Shown: one piece after another, positions 29,583-34,890 of the stretch | How positions within the stretch are numbered: the stretch's first letter is position 1 | Layout of the letters: each line of letters opens with the position of its first letter | Assembly (NCBI RefSeq): GCF_014696435.1 | Contig: NZ_JACJQG010000089.1 | Location: 1 to 34,890 of the forward strand | Direction of reading: 5' to 3' | From: Calothrix anomala FACHB-343 | GTDB taxonomy: Bacteria; Cyanobacteriota; Cyanobacteriia; Cyanobacteriales; Nostocaceae | DNA: 34,890 nucleotides | The notes under the pieces: generated by a model | Database searches by the model: none | The model's input: only the letters and a program-made list of their open reading frames with translations | What the model was told of the DNA's origin: nothing | Made by a program: the position numbers and the translations under genes

Positions 29583-29834
29583 CCTTTGAAGGTGACGTTT
29601 GAGGCTTTTAGCTTGAACGTTGAGGTTTTGAACACAAACGTTGAGGCTTTGAACATGAACGTTGCAGCTTTGAACATGAACGTTGAGGCTTTGAGGGTGA
29701 CGGTTGAGGTTTTGAACAAGAACGTTGCAGTTTTGAACAAGAACGTTGAGGTTTTGAACAAGAACGTTGAGGTTTTGAACAAGAACATTGCAGCTTTGAT
29801 GCCGAAACTTGCAGCTTTGAGCTTGAATGTTGCA
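29583..29834. repeat. 21-bp minisatellite, 12 units without indels, between kdpA and kdpB
   Basis: Twelve units of exactly 21 bp (consensus GTTTTGAACAAGAACGTTGAG, first base G, second T or C) run from 29583 to 29834. Units differ only by substitutions. Because 21 is a multiple of three, each frame repeats every seven codons; one plus frame and all three minus frames are open. The plus frame (possible ATG at 29571, stop 29907-29909) encodes V-E-V-L-N-K-N heptads, a coiled-coil-like a/d pattern. The minus frame FKTSTFL runs from inside the kdpA 3' end (TTG 29893) to a TGA overlapping the kdpB ATG. Neither has a good ribosome binding site, so I list it as a repeat, not a gene. Confidence 0.9.
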
Positions 29835-29837
29835 CCT

Positions 29838-31601
29838 TCAATGCCCCATGCCCAATGCCCCATGCCCCATGCCCATATAAAATGCTTCACCAATGGGGCC
29901 GAATGCTAGAACGGGGAAGAATGTTAGTGCGCCGAGAATTAAAATTACGCCGGCGGTGACGCCTGTAAATAATCCGGTGTCGGTGCGCAATGTACCGACG
30001 TTGAAAGGAACTTGTTGTTTACGAGATAAACTATCTGCAAGCAACAGCAAACCGATAACGGGGATGTAGCGCCCAGCAAGTAAACTGAAGCATGTACTGA
30101 GGTTCCACCACAAAGCGGTGACGGTGGTTTTTGCACCTGTAGCAATAGCTATGGGTGATGGTTGGGAATCGCCTAAACCTTCCAATCCCGAACCATTATT
30201 AGCCGCCGCCGAGGCGTATTCATAAATGACTTGGGCGAAACCGTGAAAGCCAGGGTTACTAATTCCTGTCAGTTGTTCGGGAAAGGCTAAGGTGATACCC
30301 GCAGGAATCATAATGGCGATGGGATGAACTAACAAAATCAAAAAACTCGCCAGCACTACCTCGCGCTTTTCGATTTTGCGTCCGAGAAATTCTGGCGTGC
30401 GCCCTACCATTAAACCTGTGGCAAATACTGCCAAAATTAAGTAGGCAAATAAGTAAGCTGTTCCCGTACCTTGTCCCCCCCATATAATTTGCAAGAACAT
30501 ATTCGACAGGGTGACAAAACCGCCGTTAGGCATAAAGGAATCATGCATACTATTAACAGCACCAGTCATGGTTCCTGTGGTGGCTGTGGCAAATAATGCC
30601 GACTGCGCCCAACCAAATCTAACTTCCTTGCCTTCTAAATTCGGTTGTGTACTGCCTAAAATCCCATTGACTGCGGAATTTCCGTTATATTCCCCAACGG
30701 CGTTAACAATCACGAATGTGAGAAAAAGTACGCTTACCATCCCGTAAACTAACCAAGCTTGTTTGCGGTTATTGGCAAACAAACCGTATGTATAAATCAG
30801 CGATGTCGGGATAGATAGCATCGCCACAATCTCAATTAAGTTTGTTAATGGGTTGGGATTTTCAAAAGGATGGGCTGAGTTGATAGCGAAAAAGCCGCCG
30901 CCGTTTTCTCCTAATTGTTTGATGATTTCAAAATGGGCAACCGGGCCGCGCGCGATCGCCTGATTAATATTAGAATCTTCTAAAGTCGGGAAAACAACAG
31001 GCCCCGCTAAAGTTTCCGGTACGCCAGCCGCCATCAAAACAATAGCGCCGACAATACAAATAGGTAATAAAATCCGCGTAATTGCCCGAATTAAATCTAC
31101 ATAAAAATTACCCAAAGGTCTACCAGTCAACCCGCGAATAAAAGCAATCCCCACCGCCAACCCAGTCGCCGCCGAGGTGAACATGTGATAACCAATTCCC
31201 CAAATTTGGCTACCATAGCTGAGGTAAGTTTCTCCGGAATAATGTTGCTGGTTGGTATTAGTAATAAAAGATATAGTTGTGTGTAATGCTGTATCCCAAG
31301 TTGGCGCACCAATCTTAGTTGGGTTTAGGGGTAGCCATCCTTGATTAATCAGAATGAAAAATATCAGCAACCCCATCACTATATTGCTATACAAAATAGC
31401 TCTGGCGTACTGCCAACCTGTCATATTTTCTTTAGTAGGAACGCCAACTAAAGAGTAAAGCAATCCTTCAACTGGATTGAGAATTGGATCAAGCCAAGTT
31501 CGCTGTTCTAAGAAAACCCGCGCTATATATCTACCAAAAATAGGAGTTATCGCCGCGACAATGAGTAGCGTTAATCCTATTTGTATCCATCCTTGTAACA
31601 T
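29838..31601 (-). CDS. kdpA: Potassium-transporting ATPase subunit KdpA
   Basis: KdpA is the K+-binding, channel-like subunit of the Kdp ATPase, with ten membrane helices. The four pore loops are visible: [45 protein letters not shown] and [11 protein letters not shown], together with [11 protein letters not shown]. At 587 residues it is slightly longer than the usual 555-575. The last 12 residues ([12 protein letters not shown]) are encoded exactly by a TGCCCCA/TGCCCAA heptamer array (29841-29876), and the TGA follows at once. The repeat therefore replaced or extended the natural C-terminus. First gene of the kdp operon; upstream is a 590-bp repeat-rich region. Confidence 0.97.
   Translation of the reverse strand: MLQGWIQIGLTLLIVAAITPIFGRYIARVFLEQRTWLDPILNPVEGLLYSLVGVPTKENMTGWQYARAILYSNIVMGLLIFFILINQGWLPLNPTKIGAPTWDTALHTTISFITNTNQQHYSGETYLSYGSQIWGIGYHMFTSAATGLAVGIAFIRGLTGRPLGNFYVDLIRAITRILLPICIVGAIVLMAAGVPETLAGPVVFPTLEDSNINQAIARGPVAHFEIIKQLGENGGGFFAINSAHPFENPNPLTNLIEIVAMLSIPTSLIYTYGLFANNRKQAWLVYGMVSVLFLTFVIVNAVGEYNGNSAVNGILGSTQPNLEGKEVRFGWAQSALFATATTGTMTGAVNSMHDSFMPNGGFVTLSNMFLQIIWGGQGTGTAYLFAYLILAVFATGLMVGRTPEFLGRKIEKREVVLASFLILLVHPIAIMIPAGITLAFPEQLTGISNPGFHGFAQVIYEYASAAANNGSGLEGLGDSQPSPIAIATGAKTTVTALWWNLSTCFSLLAGRYIPVIGLLLLADSLSRKQQVPFNVGTLRTDTGLFTGVTAGVILILGALTFFPVLAFGPIGEAFYMGMGHGALGMGH
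29841..29876. repeat. TGCCCCA/TGCCCAA heptamers inside the kdpA 3' end
   Basis: Five heptamers of the family seen at 1701, 12623 and 32931 make up the last 36 coding bases of kdpA. Confidence 0.9.
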
Positions 31602-31730
31602 GATGAGTTATCTCAATTGGTGATACTAAATTTGTCAACCAATTATTAATTTATTTACATCATCATTTGATTAAGCCATCAAGACAATATGTAGAAGGTA
31701 TAAAAACAGGCTTATTTTAGATATAGTCAA

Positions 31731-31770
31731 GCGTTTATTATTTCTATATCTAGCGTTTAGAGCGTTTAGA
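31731..31770. promoter_or_regulatory. GCGTTTA direct repeats upstream of kdpA, possible operator
   Basis: GCGTTTA occurs at 31731-31737, 31753-31759 and 31762-31768; the last two are part of a perfect tandem GCGTTTAGA. They lie 130-170 bp upstream of the kdpA ATG. Spaced direct repeats are typical of response-regulator sites; binding is inferred only. Confidence 0.3.
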
Positions 31771-31860
31771 TAATTACCTAAACACCAAGATTAACAATGA
31801 TTTCCAAATTCTTGAAAATAAACCGCCCTTCGGTTTCAGCAGTCAAAAAACTGATTTAGC

Positions 31861-31934
31861 GTAGGTTGGGTTGAGGGACGAAACCCAACATTTTCGGCGC
31901 TTTGTTGGGTTTCACTTCGTTTAACCCAACCTAC
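31861..31934. repeat. GTAGGTTGGGTT palindromic repeat
   Basis: GTAGGTTGGGTT (31861-31872) pairs with AACCCAACCTAC (31923-31934). Inside it GAAACCCAACA (31880-31890) pairs with TGTTGGGTTTC (31903-31913). This palindromic family is, to my knowledge, widespread in cyanobacterial intergenic DNA. Confidence 0.85.
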
Positions 31935-32039
31935 ATTTATCCTTAACTGAACCGTATTGATTGATATACCGCAAATACTATTTAAATTGGGATGAAAATA
32001 AACCGCCAAGGACGCCTTAGACGGGAAGCTAAGAGAAAA

Positions 32040-32158
32040 TATAGCAATCCTAATGATTTGTGAAATATTACAAGCAGGGTTGTTGACTGTGAACGGTTAA
32101 CAGTCAACAGTCAACAGCCAAAACCGATATTTTTCGCAACTGAAATAGGATTGCTATA
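32040..32158. mobile_element. MITE-like element with 13-bp terminal inverted repeats
   Basis: TATAGCAATCCTA (32040-32052) and TAGGATTGCTATA (32146-32158) are perfect inverted repeats, and pairing continues imperfectly for about 15 further bases inwards. The centre is an AACAGTC-type heptamer array (about 32085-32118). It is 119 bp and has no coding capacity. It ends 21 bp before the Uma2 frame. Confidence 0.75.
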
Positions 32159-32191
32159 GTTAATAATAGTTAAATTGCTGTGGATCGAAAT

Positions 32192-32890
32192 ATGATTACA
32201 CGCCCTAACGCAATTATCATTGCTGCCTCAACTCTTCCACCTTTAGAAAATGGTGATAAACTGACTCGCCCTGAATTTGAGCGTCGTTATCATGCTATGC
32301 CTGAAGTGAAAAAAGCGGAACTGATTGAAGGAATTGTATATATGGCATCTCCGGTACGTTTTAGAAGTCATGGTAAACCCCATGCTTATATTATGGGTTG
32401 GTTGAGTTTATATGAATCTGCAACGCCTGGGGTAGAGTTAGGCGATAATGCTACTGTGCGCTTAGATGCTGATAACGAACCTCAACCAGATGCATGTTTG
32501 CTGATTACTCAGGGGGGACAGGCGCGTATAAGTGATGATGACTATATTGAAGGTGCGCCAGAGTTAGTTGTAGAAGTTGCAGCTAGTAGCGTTTCTCTAG
32601 ATTTACACGATAAGTTAAAAGTATATCGCCGCAATCAAGTACAAGAATATTTAGTATGGCGAGTTTATGAAGGTGAATTTGATTGGTTTAAGTTACAAGA
32701 AGGGGAATATATTCAGCTTACGCCTAATGCTGATGGCGTGATTTGTTCCCAAATTTTTCCGGGTTTGTGGTTAGATAAAGGAGCATTATTAACTGGAAAT
32801 TTAGCTAGAGTATTAGAAATTTTGCAGCAAGGTTTAGCAAGTACAGAACACCATAATTTTGCAGAAAATCTCAGATTGAAGAATGAATAA
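32192..32890 (+). CDS. Uma2 family endonuclease-like protein (DUF820)
   Basis: The product (232 residues from this start) belongs to the Uma2/DUF820 family, a PD-(D/E)XK nuclease-fold family that is greatly expanded in cyanobacteria. The core is visible: AELIEGIVYMASP, the Asp in NEPQPDACLL, the Glu in PELVVEVAAS and the Lys in LHDKLKVYRRN, followed by QEYLVWRV. Biological role is unknown. The ATG at 32192 is preferred; a GTG at 32180 would add four residues. The gene stands alone between a MITE-like element and a heptamer array. Confidence 0.92.
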   Translation: MITRPNAIIIAASTLPPLENGDKLTRPEFERRYHAMPEVKKAELIEGIVYMASPVRFRSHGKPHAYIMGWLSLYESATPGVELGDNATVRLDADNEPQPDACLLITQGGQARISDDDYIEGAPELVVEVAASSVSLDLHDKLKVYRRNQVQEYLVWRVYEGEFDWFKLQEGEYIQLTPNADGVICSQIFPGLWLDKGALLTGNLARVLEILQQGLASTEHHNFAENLRLKNE

Positions 32891-32930
32891 TAAAATCACT
32901 CCTGCTGCCAGGATAGCTGAAAACTCCCCC

Positions 32931-32974
32931 ATGCCCCATGCCCAATGCCCAATGCCCAATGCCCCATGCCCAAT
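32931..32974. repeat. TGCCCCA/TGCCCAA heptamers that supply the start of the kinase gene
   Basis: Six heptamer units run into the kinase reading frame. The in-frame ATG codons at 32945 and 32966 belong to the repeat. Confidence 0.9.
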
Positions 32975-34027
32975 AACTATCAAGCTAGTAGGTTTACAGT
33001 CATCTTAGGGCTATTCCTGACTGTCATATTGATGGAGTTTTCTACACCAACTGAATATGTATTTGGATATTTATATACAGGCCCGATATTATTAACTAAT
33101 GCCTGGTACGGCAGGATTGCTACCTTTTACGCCACATTAATTGCAGTCGGCTTCACGATTTTAAATCTTTTCTGGCCAGAAAATGAAACAATAAAAGCAT
33201 CGACTATTGCTAGTCGCGCGATCGCAGTTTTGGCTTTAATGGTTACAGGTATATTAAGCGATCGCCTGCGTCGTTCCCAAGAAGCGATCGCGATCGCTCG
33301 TGCTAAACTAGAATCGCAAGCGGAATTAGTCAAAGTCCGCGAAGATTTTGCTTCCACAATCACCCATGATTTAAAAACCCCATTGCTAGGTGCGATTGAA
33401 ACCATCAAAGCCTTTCAACAAGAAAAATTTGGTTCTGTATCACCCACCCAGCAACAAGTTTTAGCGACAATGGCGCGTAGCCATCAAACTTCCCTACAAC
33501 TTTTAGAAACTTTATTAGATATCTATCGCAACGATACAGAAGGTTTAAAACTAAACTTAGCCCCTGTAGATTTAACCAACTTAGCAGAAGATGCCGCTAG
33601 CAGTTTAATTGAATTAGCCGCCAATCGTCGCGTTCATTTAGCGGTGAGTTATGGCGATTCCGATTGGCGACGCGCTTTATGGGTTCAAGGTGATGCTTTG
33701 CAACTACAGCGAGTATTTAATAATTTATTAGTCAATGCAATTAATCATTCCCGACGCGGGGGAAGAGTGGAAGTAGTGTTAGAACCGCAAACTAATTACC
33801 AAGTCGTGAAAATTTTAGATACAGGCGCAGGAATTGAAACAGCAGAGTTACCTCATATCTTTGAAAGATTTTACCAAGGACATAGCGATCGTCAAGCCAA
33901 AGGTTCAGGCTTAGGACTTTATTTATCTCGCCAAATTATTACAGCCCACGGCGGTATAATTTGGGCAGAAAACAGACTACCCACTGGTGCGATGTTTGCT
34001 TTCAAATTACCCGTTTATCCAATATAG
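32945..34027 (+). CDS. Membrane sensor histidine kinase
   Basis: The 360-residue protein has about four membrane helices (about 17-31, 38-53, 59-77 and 91-104) with almost no periplasmic domain, then a coiled linker and a kinase core. Phospho-acceptor His141 lies in THDLKTPLLG. The ATPase domain shows the N box FNNLLVNAINHS, G1 DTGAGIE (292-298), FERFYQG and G2 GSGLGLYLS (320-328). The first 9-10 residues (MPNAQCPMPN) come from the TGCCCAA repeat. ATG 32945 or 32966 must be used, because the next in-frame ATG falls inside the first helix, and neither has a ribosome binding site. The TAG stop is the first TAG of a TAGGGGC repeat. It is followed by a response regulator gene, so the two form a two-component pair. 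The helix layout is reminiscent of the KdpD membrane domain. Confidence 0.92.
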   Translation: MPNAQCPMPNNYQASRFTVILGLFLTVILMEFSTPTEYVFGYLYTGPILLTNAWYGRIATFYATLIAVGFTILNLFWPENETIKASTIASRAIAVLALMVTGILSDRLRRSQEAIAIARAKLESQAELVKVREDFASTITHDLKTPLLGAIETIKAFQQEKFGSVSPTQQQVLATMARSHQTSLQLLETLLDIYRNDTEGLKLNLAPVDLTNLAEDAASSLIELAANRRVHLAVSYGDSDWRRALWVQGDALQLQRVFNNLLVNAINHSRRGGRVEVVLEPQTNYQVVKILDTGAGIETAELPHIFERFYQGHSDRQAKGSGLGLYLSRQIITAHGGIIWAENRLPTGAMFAFKLPVYPI

Positions 34028-34163
34028 GGGCTAGGGAAGAGGAACAAGGGGGACAAGGGGGACAAGGAAGACAAGGGGGACAAGGAAGACAAGGGAGACA
34101 ATTGTACAGACGCGATTCATCGCGTCTCTGACAAATGACAAATGACAAATGACAAATGACAAA
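34025..34163. repeat. Composite repeat cassette between kinase and response regulator (copy 3)
   Basis: In order: TAGGGGCTAGGG (34025 on, its TAG being the kinase stop), GGGGGACAA/GGAAGACAA 9-mers (to 34097), ACAATTGT (34098-34105), the palindrome AGACGCGATTCATCGCGTCT (34108-34127, as in copy 1), and five TGACAAA heptamers (34129-34163). The last base of the array is the A of the next start codon. Confidence 0.92.
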
Positions 34164-34819
34164 TGATCAAAATTCTCCTGGTTGAAGATGACGAACTTTT
34201 TCGCTTAGGTTTGCGGGTGCGATTGCAACAAGAACCTGAGTTAGAGATTGTCGCGGAAGCTGAAGATGGGGAAACAGCTATTGAGTTAGTTAAGCAAACT
34301 CTTGTGGATGTGGTGCTGTTAGATGTGGGTTTACCGGGAATTGGCGGAATTGAAGCTTGCAGACAAATTAAACAGCAAAATCCTCTGTTACCGATTTTAG
34401 TTCTGACTTCCCATTCCCAAAAACCTTTAATTACACGCCTAATTGAAGCCGGCGCACAAGGCTACTGTCTTAAAGGTATTGCGGCGGAAAAATTAGTTTT
34501 AGCACTGCGTTCGGTTGCGGCTGGTGCTTCTTGGTGGGATGCTACTGCAACTCAAGAAATTCGTTCTTCTTTGAGTTCTGAACCATCGGAGATAGAACCA
34601 CAAACAAAGCCTGTTGTCAATCCCCTAACTGTACGCGAACAAGAAATTCTCACACTGTTAGCCGCAGGTAAAACCAATCAAGAAATAGCCCAAGAATTAT
34701 ATATTGCACCGGGAACAGTGCGGGTACATATTCATGCCATTTTACAGAAATTAGAAGTAAGCGATCGCACTCAAGCTGTAGTTGTTGCCTTCCAAAAACG
34801 CTTAATTAAAAATGGTTAG
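34163..34819 (+). CDS. NarL/FixJ-type response regulator
   Basis: The 218-residue protein has an N-terminal receiver domain with acidic pocket Asp9-Asp10, phosphorylated Asp54 (VLLDVGLPG), Thr82 and Lys104. The C-terminal LuxR-type helix-turn-helix (about 153-215) has LTVREQEILTLLAAGKTNQEIA and APGTVRVHIHAILQKL. It is the DNA-binding partner of the upstream kinase, whose target genes are unknown. The start MIKILLVEDD is canonical but the ATG is formed by the end of the heptamer array and lacks a ribosome binding site. The gene is flanked by the same heptamer in inverted orientation (TGACAAA on the left, TTTGTCA on the right). Confidence 0.95.
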   Translation: MIKILLVEDDELFRLGLRVRLQQEPELEIVAEAEDGETAIELVKQTLVDVVLLDVGLPGIGGIEACRQIKQQNPLLPILVLTSHSQKPLITRLIEAGAQGYCLKGIAAEKLVLALRSVAAGASWWDATATQEIRSSLSSEPSEIEPQTKPVVNPLTVREQEILTLLAAGKTNQEIAQELYIAPGTVRVHIHAILQKLEVSDRTQAVVVAFQKRLIKNG

Positions 34820-34890
34820 TTGTCATTTGTCATTTGTCATTTGTCATTTGTCCCCCTGCTCCCTGCCCCCTGCCCCCTGCCCCCTGCCCC
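34820..34890. repeat. TTTGTCA heptamers followed by CCCCCTG heptamers, running off the edge
   Basis: Between four and five TTTGTCA units (34820-34852) start directly after the response regulator TAG. They are followed by CCCCCTGCTCCCTG and exact CCCCCTG 7-mers to 34890. The array may continue beyond the window. Confidence 0.9.

Larger units (their letters stand above)
31602..32179. other. Divergent intergenic region between kdpA and the Uma2 gene
   Basis: It holds the presumed kdp promoter and several repeats. A perfect tandem 9-mer GCGTTTAGA-GCGTTTAGA lies at 31753-31770 with a third GCGTTTA at 31731. A palindrome lies at 31861-31934 and a MITE-like element at 32040-32158. A TTGACT (31729 to 31724 on the minus strand) could be a -35, but no well-spaced -10 was found. 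No gene is seen. Confidence 0.6.

Noticed and set aside
29608-29841. Minus-strand frame of 77 codons rich in Ser/Cys/Lys (SCSKPQR repeats)
   Set aside because: It is a third open frame through the 21-bp minisatellite and has no start signal or family; periodic openness follows from the unit length.
34163-34819. Response regulator considered as KdpE
   Set aside because: The output domain is a LuxR/NarL helix-turn-helix; KdpE is OmpR-type with a winged helix.
34820-34890. Heptamer arrays considered as CRISPR
   Set aside because: Units are 7 bp and contiguous, with no spacers; no cas genes are present.

Overview
The window comes from a cyanobacterial chromosome, most likely a filamentous heterocyst-forming species of the Nostoc/Calothrix/Tolypothrix type. 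The grounds are frequent HIP1 octamers (GCGATCGC) inside and between genes, many arrays of 7-base tandem repeats (the STRR type known from heterocystous cyanobacteria), a Kdp operon with a short KdpD and an extra small gene between kdpB and kdpC as described in Anabaena, and several cyanobacterial families (RRM protein with Gly-rich tail, DUF1802, DUF2007, EExGH/DUF11/DUF4114 surface protein, Uma2). The species cannot be named from sequence alone.

Layout. Positions 1-131 hold the tail of a TnpB-type gene and its transposon right end, followed by a possibly structured leader and pdhA (pyruvate dehydrogenase E1 alpha). An aldose-1-epimerase-like gene and tRNA-Lys(UUU) follow. Positions 2.9-3.6 kb hold a truncated small gene, an IS110-family transposase relic and a long nested hairpin. 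Positions 3.7-8.8 kb encode a 1710-residue surface/secreted-type protein on the minus strand. From 9.4 to 14.8 kb come a DUF2007 membrane protein, an RNA-binding (RRM) protein with a hairpin covering its ribosome binding site, infC with an AUU start, aroE and ppk. From 15.4 to 20.1 kb come an alpha/beta hydrolase, a putative lipoprotein with two EF-hand-like loops, an aldo/keto reductase, a DUF1802 gene and a small membrane protein. Positions 20.2-24.3 kb encode a 1363-residue polytopic membrane protein with an in-frame repeat insertion, followed by a C-terminal fragment of an Rpn/DUF4351 protein.

Positions 25.0-31.6 kb are the kdpA-kdpB-kdpG-kdpC-kdpD operon (minus strand) for the high-affinity K+ P-type ATPase. 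KdpD is only the cytoplasmic N-terminal part (KdpD + USP domains, no kinase). Divergent from it are a Uma2 endonuclease-like gene, a 4-TM histidine kinase and a NarL-type response regulator, running to the right edge.

The most unusual property is the intergenic DNA. Several 7-mer families, a 9-bp-arm palindrome, a 21-bp minisatellite, a 42-bp repeat and MITE-like palindromes fill almost every gap, including three gaps inside the kdp operon. A composite cassette (TAGGGGC or G-rich repeats, then ACAATTGT, then the palindrome AGACGCGATTCATCGCGTCT, then a second 7-mer array) fills the whole stop-to-start gap in two places. In several genes the repeats themselves supply the stop codon, the start codon or terminal residues. 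These repeats, the SD-masking hairpin of the RRM gene, the AUU start of infC and the unassigned structured RNAs are the main points for follow-up.
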